From Mariprofundaceae bacterium (GTDB taxonomy: Bacteria; Pseudomonadota; Zetaproteobacteria; Mariprofundales; Mariprofundaceae): a stretch of 64,000 nt of DNA. A program made the position numbers and the translations under genes. This document shows, piece after piece, positions 7,603 through 17,777 of this stretch. The notes beneath the pieces were generated by a model. That model was not told the DNA's origin and ran no database searches. It saw only the letters and a program-made list of their open reading frames with translations. The number at the start of each line of letters is the position of its first letter. Within the stretch, counting starts at the first letter, position 1. The stretch is taken from contig JAJFLC010000012.1 of the NCBI GenBank assembly GCA_021772895.1, forward strand, positions 310,001-374,000, written 5' to 3'.

Positions 7603-10077
7603 GTGAAGCTTCTTTACGAAGCGATGCCATTGACGATTATTGCCACCTTGATCAATGCAATCGTTCTGGTTGTTTTTGAATGGCCGATCATTGACCATTA
7701 TTTATTAACCGGCTGGCTCTTCATCATCGTCATCGTTACAACTGCCAGGGCGTGGATGACGTATGTCTACCATCTGATCACACCAAAACCAGAGCAGGTA
7801 AAACGCTGGGAAGCATATTTCATGATAGGTTCTATTGCTGCGGCAATGCTTTGGGGCTGTGTTTCGATTTTTCTGTTCCCGGAAACCTCAATCATCCATC
7901 AGGTTTTTGTGGCATTTATCGTCGGTGGTATGAGCATTGGAGCCGTTACCTCACTGTCGCCATTGCTATTGCCAATATTTGCTTTTTTAGGCATCGCATT
8001 AAGCCCACTCATTGCCCGTTTTTTCATGCTTGAATCCGAGATCACCCATGTGATGACAGGCATGTTATGTGTGGCCCTTATCATGTTCTCAGCAAGCGCA
8101 CTTCGATTTTACCGCAATACCAAACAAAGTATTGAGCTTCGAATACAAAACCAGACACATGAAAATATGATCGTAAAGACCAAACTGGAACAGCAGATTA
8201 TTTTTGATCATGCCCCCATTGGCATTTGGCTTGTTGACATGGATGGACGATATCAATTTGTAAATAAGGTCTGCTGCGATGCCCTTGGCGTGCCTGAAAG
8301 TAAATTTCTTACAGCCACGAGCCTCACCGATATTTTAGGAAAAGGAATGGCTGCAAAAGCTTTGAAGTCGGATCGTGAATGTCTGAAAAAAGAAGGCCCG
8401 TCTCTTTCGCATACAACCATCACCTTTGCTGATGGAAAAAAACATTTATTGGAAATCACCAAGACCAAAGTTAAAAATCAGGCAGGCGAAGTGACTGGCA
8501 TTATCGGAATCGCGACGGACATCACTGAACGCAATCTGACTGAAGAAAAATTGCGCAAACTTTCACATGCAGTTGAGCATGCTGGCGAATCCATCATCAT
8601 CACTGATAAAAAAGGAGTGATTGAATATGTAAATCCTTCTTTTACAAAAATCACAGGTTATACATCTGAAGAAGTTATGGGCAAAAACCCGAGAATTCTT
8701 AAAAGTGAGACTCATACCGCGGACTATTACAAACAGCTTTGGAGCACCATCACAAGTGGTCATACCTGGCATAATACCGTGGTGGACCATCGAAAAGATG
8801 GCAGCCAATATCCAGCGATTATGTCTATCGCCCCTATCCTGAATCACAAAGGTAAGATTACCCACTATGTAGGCATTCAGCAGGATATGACTGATCATGA
8901 AATACTCGAAGAAAAATTTCGTCAGTCTCAAAAAATGGAAGCACTCGGAACATTGGTCGGTGGCATTGCCCACGATTTCAACAACATGCTGACAGGCATC
9001 ACCGGAAATCTCTATTTGGCTAAGAAAAAAATTACGGATCGCCCCGATGTACTAAAAAAACTGGAAAGCATAGAGCAGCTCAGCTTTCGTGCCGCAGAGA
9101 TGATCAAACAGTTGCTGACCTTTTCCCGCCGGGGCACTGTTTCGATGAAACCCTTTGGTCTGACCTCATTTATGAAAGGCTTGTCTAAGCTGAATGAGGC
9201 CAGTATTCCTGAAAACATCAATTTTGATAGTATGTTTTGCCATAAAGAACTTGTCGTGAAAGGTGATGCAACGCAACTACAGCAAGTGTTAATGAACCTG
9301 TTAAACAACGCGCATGATGCAGTTGCAAGCAGCCCCAATCCAATGATTTCCGTAACCGTTAAAGAATTTGAAGCCGATAGTAATTTCATCAACCATTATC
9401 CTGATGTCAACGCGCGCACGTTTGCACATCTGGTTATTCGGGATAATGGTTCTGGCATTACTGATCAAGATAAAGAACATATTTTTGAGCCTTTTTACAC
9501 GACCAAAGGTGTTGGTCAGGGAACAGGGTTAGGGCTTTCTATGGCTTATGGCGCTATCAAAAGTCATCACGGCATCATTGAAGTCGATAACACACAGAAA
9601 AAGGAGACCTCTTTTCATATTTATCTGCCATTAATAGAGGAAAAAGAAATAGTTACTGCTCATGAGAATTTGGAGGGTGTGATATTAGGTAATGGCGAGA
9701 CCATACTGATTGTTGATGACAATGCAGATGTCCGAAAAACCAGTAAAGACCTGCTGGAAAGTATCGGCTACCGGGCCTTGCAAGCATCAAATGGCCTTGA
9801 AGCCATTAAAAAGTCCGCTGAACATCAGGATAGCATTTCACTCATTATTATGGATGTTGTGATGCCAATACTCGGTGGTGTACAGGCCGCCAGTCAGATT
9901 AAAAGGCTTCATCCGCATATAAAAATAATATTTGCTACCGGATATGACAGGGATGAAACATTAAAAAGTGATATGCCATCAAATGAAGATGTTGTTCTAT
10001 CCAAACCTTACCATATTGTAGAACTAAGCCATCACATCAACAGCAGCCTGATCTGTAAAGAAACGATCACATTGTAA
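7603..10077 (+). CDS. membrane-bound PAS hybrid sensor histidine kinase/response regulator
   Basis: Signal-transducing kinase of 824 residues. Five to six N-terminal membrane helices span residues 5-165, a coiled linker follows, PAS1 covers about 200-310 and PAS2 about 318-440. The HisKA domain has the H-box GGIAHDFNNML near residue 455. HATPase_c shows NLLNNAHDAV, DNGSGI and TGLGLS. A C-terminal receiver (about 700-815) has the phospho-acceptor Asp in LIIMDVVMP and the Lys in SKPYH. No DNA-binding output is attached, so it probably phosphorylates a separate partner. The frame is open upstream to 7567. GTG 7603 has no ribosome site, while CTG 7570 follows AAGGGAAGGGG by 8 bases and would add LKKEYLLRHEQ, as in relatives. 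Signal unknown. Confidence 0.88.
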   Translation: MKLLYEAMPLTIIATLINAIVLVVFEWPIIDHYLLTGWLFIIVIVTTARAWMTYVYHLITPKPEQVKRWEAYFMIGSIAAAMLWGCVSIFLFPETSIIHQVFVAFIVGGMSIGAVTSLSPLLLPIFAFLGIALSPLIARFFMLESEITHVMTGMLCVALIMFSASALRFYRNTKQSIELRIQNQTHENMIVKTKLEQQIIFDHAPIGIWLVDMDGRYQFVNKVCCDALGVPESKFLTATSLTDILGKGMAAKALKSDRECLKKEGPSLSHTTITFADGKKHLLEITKTKVKNQAGEVTGIIGIATDITERNLTEEKLRKLSHAVEHAGESIIITDKKGVIEYVNPSFTKITGYTSEEVMGKNPRILKSETHTADYYKQLWSTITSGHTWHNTVVDHRKDGSQYPAIMSIAPILNHKGKITHYVGIQQDMTDHEILEEKFRQSQKMEALGTLVGGIAHDFNNMLTGITGNLYLAKKKITDRPDVLKKLESIEQLSFRAAEMIKQLLTFSRRGTVSMKPFGLTSFMKGLSKLNEASIPENINFDSMFCHKELVVKGDATQLQQVLMNLLNNAHDAVASSPNPMISVTVKEFEADSNFINHYPDVNARTFAHLVIRDNGSGITDQDKEHIFEPFYTTKGVGQGTGLGLSMAYGAIKSHHGIIEVDNTQKKETSFHIYLPLIEEKEIVTAHENLEGVILGNGETILIVDDNADVRKTSKDLLESIGYRALQASNGLEAIKKSAEHQDSISLIIMDVVMPILGGVQAASQIKRLHPHIKIIFATGYDRDETLKSDMPSNEDVVLSKPYHIVELSHHINSSLICKETITL

Positions 10078-10174
10078 ATCCAGTTTATCGTTTAAGTTGT
10101 AGGAATTAATCGCGTTGTTTATTTCAAAAAATACAAAGAATATAATTTTCATATACGATAAGTTTTCTTATCCA

Positions 10175-10825
10175 TTATCCATTCAGATAAATGGGCGTGT
10201 CCCCTTGCTGCCATACCATATATTTAATCATCGCGTTTTCAAATAACGTACTGCTTAGAAGCACTTCCAGCCAACGCTTCAGGGCTGGCCACGGTTGCCG
10301 GGCAAACCATTCACGATCCACATGAGAAAACTGGCGCACAAATGGAAAAACCGCGATATCAGCAAGACAGATTTCATTCCCAAATAAAAAGTTATGCTGG
10401 TTCAAAACATTTTCAAGTTTCATCAGAAACTCACTGCCTTGTTGTCGATGAAAAGCCGACTCTACCCCTTCATAACGCTCGGGGTATTTGTATCGATCCA
10501 AGTGATATTTAAATGCACCATCATTTTTTTCAATCAGTGCGAACATCTCCTCTCGTGTCCCTGATTGAGGGCAAAGCCATGTATCCAGCTCATCATCAGG
10601 GCCTGATTGACCCAAAGCCCACTGCATAATATCCAGGCTTTCATCAATCACACGCCCATCATCGAGCTGTAATACAGGTACGGTGCCTTTGGGCGAGATA
10701 TCCAGCATTTCGACAGGTTTGTTTTTTAATGCCACTTCCCGCAATTCACAGAAAACACCCGCTTGAAGCAGTGCCATTCGCGCTCGCATCGCATATGGAC
10801 AACGCCGAAAGCTGTACAGGATCAT
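10175..10825 (-). CDS. glutathione S-transferase family protein
   Basis: 216 residues. The N-terminal thioredoxin-fold domain has CPYA (residues 9-12, MILYSFRRCPYAMRAR), the GTVPVLQLDDG cis-Pro segment and DESLDIMQW. A helical C-terminal domain follows (FLFGNEICLADIAVFPFVRQF). The redox Cys and cis-Pro are those of Omega/Grx2-like GSTs, which suggests a thiol transferase or deglutathionylase role rather than drug conjugation. Substrate unknown. Lies 14 bases downstream of apaG on the same strand, likely cotranscribed. A small GATAAG-TTTT-CTTATC hairpin (10157-10172) follows its stop. Confidence 0.82.
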   Translation of the reverse strand: MILYSFRRCPYAMRARMALLQAGVFCELREVALKNKPVEMLDISPKGTVPVLQLDDGRVIDESLDIMQWALGQSGPDDELDTWLCPQSGTREEMFALIEKNDGAFKYHLDRYKYPERYEGVESAFHRQQGSEFLMKLENVLNQHNFLFGNEICLADIAVFPFVRQFSHVDREWFARQPWPALKRWLEVLLSSTLFENAMIKYMVWQQGDTPIYLNG

Positions 10826-10839
10826 AATATTGGAGGTGA

Positions 10840-11217
10840 TTAATTCAGTTTGCCCGGCATCGCCAGCATGAACGTAGGAATGTCAGCTTTAAACAACGTG
10901 CCATCCTCAGCGATCATCTGATAGTTCCCATGCATCGTACCTACCGGCGTATCGAGGATACAGAAGCTGCTATATTGATATTCACCGCCGGGTGCAATCA
11001 GAGGCTGCTCACCCACGACACCTTCACCCATCACCTCTTCGATCTGTTCGGCTTCATCGGTGATAAACCAGTGTCTGCTCAGTAATTGCGCAGGCACACG
11101 CCCTGTATTGCGAATGCTGATATGATAGGCAAACACATAACGCCCCGCATCCGGCTCAGATTGATCGGCGAGATATTCAGGCAATACATTGACTTCAATT
11201 TTGTAAGCATCAGACAT
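10840..11217 (-). CDS. apaG: ApaG domain protein
   Basis: ApaG is a small fibronectin-III-like beta protein (125 residues, the normal length). Its cellular role is unclear; it is often linked with ApaH/RsmA. The conserved GRYVFAYHISIRNTG, LLSRHWFITD, VGEQPLIAPG, YSSFCILDTPVGTMHGNYQM and IPTFML blocks are all present. The start at 11217 gives MSDAYKIEV; a longer frame up to 11280 would add a hydrophobic stretch absent from the family. Here it pairs with a GST rather than rsmA, which is elsewhere in this window (54.3 kb). Confidence 0.92.
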   Translation of the reverse strand: MSDAYKIEVNVLPEYLADQSEPDAGRYVFAYHISIRNTGRVPAQLLSRHWFITDEAEQIEEVMGEGVVGEQPLIAPGGEYQYSSFCILDTPVGTMHGNYQMIAEDGTLFKADIPTFMLAMPGKLN

Positions 11218-11306
11218 GTCACATATGTTAGATAGAAATTCGCTCCCGACAACCGCAAAAAATATAATGGCACCAACCATTCGTTAAAACTGCTAGACTT
11301 TCCCGC

Positions 11307-13472
11307 ATGCACAACACCTCAAGCAGCCATGCCATGCCTCACGCTGCCCCTCTATTTACATCACCCAAATACTGGTCCGAGTGTTTTGGTACCGCGTCTG
11401 AGCTACCCATGTCCCGTGCGGAGATGGATCAGCTTGGCTGGGATAGCTGCGACATTATTATCGTCACAGGTGATGCTTATATCGATCACCCCAGCTTCGG
11501 CATGGCTGTGATCGGGCGGACACTGGAGGCACAGGGATTCCGGGTTGGCATCATCAGTCAGCCGGATTGGAAGTCAGCTGACCCTTTTAGAGTGCTTGGC
11601 AAACCCAATCTCTTTTTTGGTGTCACCGCTGGCAATATGGATTCGATGGTGAATCATTATACCTCCGAGCGACGCATTCGTTCTACCGATGCCTACACAC
11701 CCGGTGGTGGTTCCGGGAAACGTCCTGATCATGCTGTAACAGTCTATGCTCAGCGCTGCCGCGAAGCCTTCAAAGGTGTGCCAGTCATCATTGGCAGCAT
11801 TGAAGCAAGCCTTCGCCGCATTGCCCACTACGACTACTGGTCGGATAAAATAAAACGTTCCGTTTTGCCTGATTCCAAGGCGGATATGCTGGTATTTGGT
11901 AATGGCGAACGCCAGATACTTGAGATCGCACAACGTCTCTCCGCAGGTGAATCCATCAAAGCGATGACGGACATTCGCGGCACGGCTTTTATGCGCAATG
12001 AAATGCCCGTTGGCTGGACTGAGCTGGACTCAACCGAGGTGGACACGCCCGGCGAACTGATTGTACACCCTGACCCCTACGCCATGAAAACGGCTTCGAC
12101 ATGTTCAAGCTCAAAGGCTTCAAAGAACTCAGATGAACCTAAAACCACGGCCGATGTTCAGCCCATCACGTTTGTAAAACGCCGGAATGAGCGCAAAACA
12201 ACCGTCATCCGCCTGCCTTCATTTGAAGCTGTGAAAGATGACCCGGTACTCTACGCTCACGCATCACGGCTACTGCATCTGGAAACCAACCCCGGCAATG
12301 CACGCGCTTTAATCCAGCGTCATGGCAATCGTGATGTCTGGCTCAACCCCCCGCCGATTCCGTTGGAAACCAGCGAACTTGATGCCGTGTTTGATCTACC
12401 CTATTCGCGCAAACCTCATTCTTCTTACGGTCATGCAGATATTCCAGCTTATGGCATGATCAAAAACTCTGTCAACATCATGCGCGGCTGTTTTGGCGGT
12501 TGTACTTTCTGCTCCATCACCGAACATGAAGGCCGTATTATTCAGAGTCGATCCGAGGATTCGATTATCCGCGAAGTGGAAAATATTCGGGATAAAACAC
12601 CGGGATTTACCGGCACCATTTCTGATCTCGGTGGCCCGACCGCCAATATGTACAGGCTTGCCTGTAAAAGCCCAAAAATTGAAGCAGCCTGCCGCTTGCC
12701 CTCCTGCGTTTACCCGGGCATCTGTAAAAATCTGAATACCGACCACACACCCTTGATCAAACTCTATCGCCGAAGCCGTAATCTCAAAGGCATTAAAAAA
12801 GTGCTGATCGCTTCAGGCCTGCGTTATGATCTGGCAGTCGAGTCACCTGAATATATTGAAGAGTTGGTTACCCACCACGTTGGTGGGTATCTCAAAATCG
12901 CCCCGGAACATACCGAGGAAGGCCCGCTCTCCAAAATGATGAAACCGGGCATTGGCAGTTTTGATGCATTCAAAAAATTGTTTGATAAATTTTCGAAAAA
13001 AGCTGGCAAAAAACAATACCTCATTCCATATTTCATTGCCGCACATCCCGGCACAACCGATAAGGATATGCTCGGCTTAGCGCTCTGGCTAAAAGCCAAT
13101 CAGTTCAAACCGGATCAGGTGCAGGCATTTTTGCCATCGCCGATGGCCACAGCCACAGCCATGTATCATTCAGAACGCAATCCGCTGGGTAAAATCAGCC
13201 GTCGCATTACGGAGCGTTCACGTCCGGTATTTACACCCAGACGTAAGAAACAACGCGATCTGCATAAAGCATTTCTTCGGTATCATGATCCTGAAAACTG
13301 GCCGGTGCTGCGCGATGCCTTAACACAAATGAACCGTACTGATCTGATTGGCAATGGCCCCGAGCATCTTGTGCCTGCTGCGAAACATCACAGAACGCAT
13401 AGCACACCAAGGCATCGTCCGGCTCAGATAAAAAAAGCCACTGTTTCCCATATCAAGCGGAGAAGAAGGTAG
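11307..13472 (+). CDS. YgiQ family radical SAM protein
   Basis: 721 residues. The N-terminal UPF0313 domain ([40 protein letters not shown]) is followed by the radical SAM core with cluster motif CFGGCTFC near residue 396 (CX3CX2C, SITEHEGR after it). A Lys/Arg-rich C-terminus ends the protein. Members cleave SAM, but the physiological reaction is not known to me. Transcribed divergently from apaG across about 90 bases, and convergent with the EamA gene (10-base gap). Confidence 0.9.
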   Translation: MHNTSSSHAMPHAAPLFTSPKYWSECFGTASELPMSRAEMDQLGWDSCDIIIVTGDAYIDHPSFGMAVIGRTLEAQGFRVGIISQPDWKSADPFRVLGKPNLFFGVTAGNMDSMVNHYTSERRIRSTDAYTPGGGSGKRPDHAVTVYAQRCREAFKGVPVIIGSIEASLRRIAHYDYWSDKIKRSVLPDSKADMLVFGNGERQILEIAQRLSAGESIKAMTDIRGTAFMRNEMPVGWTELDSTEVDTPGELIVHPDPYAMKTASTCSSSKASKNSDEPKTTADVQPITFVKRRNERKTTVIRLPSFEAVKDDPVLYAHASRLLHLETNPGNARALIQRHGNRDVWLNPPPIPLETSELDAVFDLPYSRKPHSSYGHADIPAYGMIKNSVNIMRGCFGGCTFCSITEHEGRIIQSRSEDSIIREVENIRDKTPGFTGTISDLGGPTANMYRLACKSPKIEAACRLPSCVYPGICKNLNTDHTPLIKLYRRSRNLKGIKKVLIASGLRYDLAVESPEYIEELVTHHVGGYLKIAPEHTEEGPLSKMMKPGIGSFDAFKKLFDKFSKKAGKKQYLIPYFIAAHPGTTDKDMLGLALWLKANQFKPDQVQAFLPSPMATATAMYHSERNPLGKISRRITERSRPVFTPRRKKQRDLHKAFLRYHDPENWPVLRDALTQMNRTDLIGNGPEHLVPAAKHHRTHSTPRHRPAQIKKATVSHIKRRRR

Positions 13473-13482
13473 TAATTAAAAG

Positions 13483-14415
13483 CTAACCTTTTTTCATGCC
13501 CAAAATAAAAACACCGCCAATCACACAGCCTGCACCCAGCATTTGCATCAATGAAACCGGCTCGGCCAGAAAAACAACTGCCATGCCAATGGTCGCAACC
13601 GGCCCCAAAGAGCCAATAATCGAGGCATAAGAGGCACCAATCCGGTGAATCGCCGATGCCAGTAAAAATGCTGGAATCACGGTTGAAAAAACAGCCATGG
13701 CAAGTCCGTATCCGTACACCGCAACAGGTTGGTCGAAATGTTCAATGTCACGAAGCAAGGCAAATTGAATCAACACCGCCAGACATGAAATAATCATGGC
13801 ATAAGCGGTAAAACGCTTGGCCCCGACTCTGGGAATCACTTCGCCACTACCCACAAGAAAAACCGAGTAGGTCAAGGTCGCTCCAAAAATCATCATTGAA
13901 CCCAGCAATACATTTTCCCCGGATAGCTGAATATCATGCAACATCGCCATAGCAATGCCTATGTAACTTAAAATCAACGCTATCGTGGCCTCTTTATGAA
14001 TGCGTTTACCAAAAAAGATTGCCGATAAAATGACCACCATCGTTGGATAGATAAAAAGAATCAATCGCTCTAATCCGGCACTCACATATTGCAAACCCAC
14101 AAAATCGAGAAGACTTGAAAGATAATAACCAATCAATCCCAGACCCATGATCAGCATCATGTTTTTTGCTCCCACCGGTGCCTTTGCCTTGCGCTCTTCC
14201 AGCACAGCAATCAGCACAAAGAATGGCAATGCAAACGCCATGCGAAACATTAGTAAGGTGATGGCATCCACATGGTAGGTATAGGCTAGTTTCACAAAAA
14301 TAGCCTTGGCTGAAAAGCCCAGTGCAGCCCCGGTCGCCAGTAAAACGCCAGCAACCATGTGTGGATTTTTTTGAGATGGTGAACGGTTCTCTCCGTTCGA
14401 TTTAATGTTCATCAA
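13483..14415 (-). CDS. EamA/DMT-family transporter
   Basis: 310-residue inner-membrane protein with ten predicted helices in two EamA repeats (about residues 20-150 and 165-300), the drug/metabolite transporter layout. The start at 14415 has AAGGAG upstream. Hydrophilic N-terminal 17 residues precede the first helix (MVAGVLLATGAALGFSAKAIF). Substrate cannot be told from sequence; amino acids, cofactors and nucleotide sugars are all known in the family. The end of the second repeat (LAEPVSLMQMLGAGCVIGG) is classic for the family. Confidence 0.82.
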   Translation of the reverse strand: MMNIKSNGENRSPSQKNPHMVAGVLLATGAALGFSAKAIFVKLAYTYHVDAITLLMFRMAFALPFFVLIAVLEERKAKAPVGAKNMMLIMGLGLIGYYLSSLLDFVGLQYVSAGLERLILFIYPTMVVILSAIFFGKRIHKEATIALILSYIGIAMAMLHDIQLSGENVLLGSMMIFGATLTYSVFLVGSGEVIPRVGAKRFTAYAMIISCLAVLIQFALLRDIEHFDQPVAVYGYGLAMAVFSTVIPAFLLASAIHRIGASYASIIGSLGPVATIGMAVVFLAEPVSLMQMLGAGCVIGGVFILGMKKG

Positions 14416-14855
14416 AAGCTCCTTTTTCAGAGCAATCGCGGAGCAATGACATGGTAATAAAAGTGAAAAGAAAACACAGGCATCACGCGGGCATAACTCC
14501 GCGGTTGCTGTGTGGGTGTGTTACAAACTAGGTAAACATCAGATAGCAAAAACCGCGGTGAATGGCACAAGTAGCCATAGCCCGTGTTTAAGAAGTTTCA
14601 CTGTAATCAATTTCATAGCGCCGCGAACTATCGTCCTCAAACAACTGATGTCAACAAGCACCAGATTTCAAGCCATCTGGACATTTACAATAAAAACCAA
14701 CTAAGCTGAGTGATTATTTTGATCATAACAGCATCACCGAATTCGGTTGCCGCTATAGGCGAAAAAAGAACTTGATGCATTTTATAGTTAAGAGAAGCCA
14801 CGTATCCGCATCCTGTGCGCTTCATGCCGATATGCCTCTCAAGGCACTAAAACCC
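14416..14855. other. 440-base intergenic region between deaD and the EamA gene
   Basis: No gene seen. It is the upstream region of the EamA gene and the downstream region of the helicase gene (both minus). It contains an inverted repeat CCGCGGTT (14499-14506) / AACCGCGG (14551-14558) that would close a 60-base loop in the EamA leader. I do not recognise a known riboswitch in it. No clear terminator follows deaD. Confidence 0.4.
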
Positions 14856-16790
14856 CTATTTGCGAGGGCGTTTTTTATCCTGACCCTGTCGGATCTTAGA
14901 ACCACGTCCACCAGCATCACGCGACTTGCGTTCGGGCCGGCCACCGCCCGGACGCCCAGCACCTGAACGATTCATTGGTTTGCGACGTTCTCGGATTTCG
15001 CCCGATGCATGTTCCGAACTTTCCAGAACTGAAGCGTCCAACTCCTGACCTGATACTCGAACCTTCTTCAGCGTATTAAGAATCTTTTTAGGCATACCTT
15101 CGGGCAGATCGACAGTGCTGTAATTACCCTGAATATTCACTTTACTGATAAATTCACTTTCGATACCAATTTCATTGGCAATCGCACCTACGATATTACC
15201 CGGTTTTACACCATGGGATTCGCCAACTTCCAAACGATAACGCTCCATGCCACGCTCCGGCCTTGGCAGACTACTCTCATCCATCATTGGCCTGCGTCTT
15301 GGCGGCTCACTGCCTTCATCACCACGGGAACTGCGGTCAATCCGGGATGCTCGTGGACGATCACGTCCAGCCTCACCCCTGGGGTTTCCTCTGGAATCGC
15401 CGCGCGAGTCTCCTCTGGATCCTCCTCTTGGCTCACGTCTCGAGCGCTCTTCCATGTGCGGTGAATCTTTCACCAACAACGGCTTATCACCCTGTACCAT
15501 GCGCGCCAGAGCTGCTGCAACTTCGATGGCAGGCACATTATGTTCCTGCGTATATTGCTCAACGATCTGTCCGAACAGCTCCATATTTTCTTCAGCCAAC
15601 GTATCGGTGATACGCTGTTTAAAACCAGCAACACGTTTATCATTAATGTCTTCGGTTGTTGGCATTTCCAGCTTTTCGATCTTCTGTCTTGTTGCACGCT
15701 CAATCGAACTGAGCATACGTTGTTCACGCGGTGCTACAAACAAAATGGCATCACCGGTACGCCCCGCACGACCTGTTCTGCCGATTCGGTGAACATATGA
15801 TTCGGTATCATGCGGAACATCATAGTTAATCACATGGCTGATTCGCTCAACATCCAGACCACGTGCAGCTACATCTGTGGCAATAATGATATCAAGATGG
15901 CCTTTTTTCAGACGGTTGATGACTTGCTCACGTTGTTTTTGTGCAATATCGCCATTCAGTGCAGCAGCAGCATAACCACGCGCTTCGAGTTTCTCAGCAA
16001 TCTCCGCGGTGGCCGTCTTGGTGCGCACGAAAATAATCATACCATCAAAAGGTTCAGCTTCGAGAATTCGAGTCAATACATCCATCTTGTTGCGGCCACT
16101 GACTGTCCAGTAACGCTGGCGAATGGTGACAGCCGTGGTGGTTTTTCCTTTGATGGAAATTTGCATCGGGTCAGTCAGATGTTTCTCTGCGATTTTTCTG
16201 ATTACCGGCGGCATGGTGGCGGAGAAAAGTGCGATTTGACGTGTGGGTGGTGTCTGTTCAAGCACCCACTTCACATCATCAATAAAGCCCATACGCAGCA
16301 TTTCATCGGCTTCATCAAGTACCAGCGTTTTTAACTTTTCCAGCTTCAATGTACCGCGCCGCATATGATCCATCACCCGGCCCGGTGTACCCACCACAAC
16401 ATGTGTACCACGTTTAAGCTGACGTAACTGAATGCCGTAATCCTGACCGCCATAAATCGGCAGCACATGAAAGTCTTTCATATGTTTGGCATATTTTTGG
16501 AACGCTTCGGCTACCTGAATCGCCAATTCACGTGTTGGTGCTAATACCAATACCTGCGGATCGTGTTCATCCATATCAATGCGGGATAAAATCGGCAAAG
16601 CAAAGGCAGCTGTTTTGCCCGTACCTGTCTGGGCCTGACCCAGCACATCCCGGCCATCAAGCACATAAGGAATAATCTGAGCCTGAATGGGTGAGGGTGT
16701 TTCATAACCCACATCATCCAATGCCTTAAGCACGGATGGGATAAGATTCAGCTCACTAAATGTGGGCTGAGAATTGTTTTCTTCTGTCAT
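14856..16790 (-). CDS. deaD: DEAD-box RNA helicase DeaD/CsdA
   Basis: ATP-dependent RNA helicase for ribosome assembly and mRNA turnover, 644 residues. It has the Q motif (TPSPIQAQ), Walker A AQTGTGKT, DEAD box LDEADEM, SAT, and in the second RecA domain RGLDVERISHVINYD and HRIGRTGR. A low-complexity arginine/glycine segment with SRGDSRG-type repeats follows (about residues 440-500). Then comes a DbpA-type RNA-binding domain (YRLEVGESHGVKPGNIVGAI) and a basic tail. The start at 16790 (MTEENNSQ) has GAAGGTG upstream; a frame extending to 16907 is not homologous. CsdA-type helicases are often cold-induced, but no cold-shock leader could be confirmed. Confidence 0.93.
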   Translation of the reverse strand: MTEENNSQPTFSELNLIPSVLKALDDVGYETPSPIQAQIIPYVLDGRDVLGQAQTGTGKTAAFALPILSRIDMDEHDPQVLVLAPTRELAIQVAEAFQKYAKHMKDFHVLPIYGGQDYGIQLRQLKRGTHVVVGTPGRVMDHMRRGTLKLEKLKTLVLDEADEMLRMGFIDDVKWVLEQTPPTRQIALFSATMPPVIRKIAEKHLTDPMQISIKGKTTTAVTIRQRYWTVSGRNKMDVLTRILEAEPFDGMIIFVRTKTATAEIAEKLEARGYAAAALNGDIAQKQREQVINRLKKGHLDIIIATDVAARGLDVERISHVINYDVPHDTESYVHRIGRTGRAGRTGDAILFVAPREQRMLSSIERATRQKIEKLEMPTTEDINDKRVAGFKQRITDTLAEENMELFGQIVEQYTQEHNVPAIEVAAALARMVQGDKPLLVKDSPHMEERSRREPRGGSRGDSRGDSRGNPRGEAGRDRPRASRIDRSSRGDEGSEPPRRRPMMDESSLPRPERGMERYRLEVGESHGVKPGNIVGAIANEIGIESEFISKVNIQGNYSTVDLPEGMPKKILNTLKKVRVSGQELDASVLESSEHASGEIRERRKPMNRSGAGRPGGGRPERKSRDAGGRGSKIRQGQDKKRPRK

Positions 16791-16920
16791 GATTACACCT
16801 TCGGATATGGCCGGATCGCGAAGAATGCCTGTATAAACATTAAGAAACCATGAGAATATTGAATATTTGTAGGCCACATCACTTATTGCCCAAATCAAAC
16901 TATGCAATCATGCTCCACAT

Positions 16921-17745
16921 ATGAGCGCTTTAGAGAACAAAATATTACACATTCGCATCATGTTAGGGTTTAGCGCTTTTTGCTTCGCAGCCCTTTTTTT
17001 TGTGCCGCCTATCGCTCAACCGCTTGAATATCACCAGTTTGCTGATTCCAGATCTTTTTTGGGCATTCCAAATTTTCTGAATGTAATCTCCAACATCCTT
17101 TTTCTTGCTGCTGCCGTGTATGGTTTAAAACTTCTTTTTGACCCCCGCGAAGGTACACAAGGGCCCTGTCTTGAATCACGCATTGAAGCGATTCCCTACA
17201 CCATCTTTTTTGCAGCAGCAGCTCTCGTTTGTTTCGGTTCGGGTTATTATCACTGGTCTCCTGACAATGCATCACTGGTCTGGGATCGTTTACCCATCAC
17301 CATACTATTCACCTCGCTCTTAGCCATTATGATCAGTGAGCGGATCAATCAACGTGCAGGATTGATACTCCTCCCTTTCATGCTTGCACTTGGCATATTC
17401 AGCGTTTATCACTGGCATCAAAGTGAGTTGATGGGTGCAGGTGACCTTCGCCTTTACCTGATCATTCAGTGTCTCTCCGCTCTGCTGATTCTCTATATGC
17501 TGTTTTTCCTGCCATCACATTATAGTCGCAGCAATCGTTTTGGCTGGATGCTTATGCTTTATATTGTTGCTAAAGCAGCCGAATTCTTTGATCAGGAAAT
17601 TTTTAATCTCCAGCAATGGGTCAGTGGCCACACCGTCAAACATATGCTGGCAGCACTGGCTGTCTTAATATTGGTAGAAATGCTCCGGTGTCGTATTTCC
17701 ATCAATCGGGTTCAACGGATCACAAACGCACTTGATCGATACTGA
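16921..17745 (+). CDS. CREST-superfamily membrane hydrolase, alkaline-ceramidase-like
   Basis: 274 residues with about seven membrane helices. Conserved polar residues match the ceramidase/PAQR/Per1 (CREST) superfamily: FADSRSFLGIPNFLNVISN after helix 1, GSGYYHWSPDNASLVWDRLP, and the late SGHTVKHMLAAL. The set of Ser, Asp and His residues is the proposed zinc-dependent hydrolase site. An amide or ester lipid substrate is inferred from family; sphingolipids are not expected in most proteobacteria. It starts 130 bases from the divergent deaD start, so the two share an upstream region. Confidence 0.72.
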   Translation: MSALENKILHIRIMLGFSAFCFAALFFVPPIAQPLEYHQFADSRSFLGIPNFLNVISNILFLAAAVYGLKLLFDPREGTQGPCLESRIEAIPYTIFFAAAALVCFGSGYYHWSPDNASLVWDRLPITILFTSLLAIMISERINQRAGLILLPFMLALGIFSVYHWHQSELMGAGDLRLYLIIQCLSALLILYMLFFLPSHYSRSNRFGWMLMLYIVAKAAEFFDQEIFNLQQWVSGHTVKHMLAALAVLILVEMLRCRISINRVQRITNALDRY

Positions 17746-17777
17746 TTTATCCGCATAAGTCGTCTAGCATTGCTAAC

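Noticed and set aside
10098-10114. 17-base string TGTAGGAATTAATCGCG, also at 35541-35557, considered as a REP element pair
   Set aside because: Neither copy has a hairpin, only two copies are seen, and one lies within a possible decayed reading frame. In an AT-rich 64-kb window a match of this length can arise by chance.
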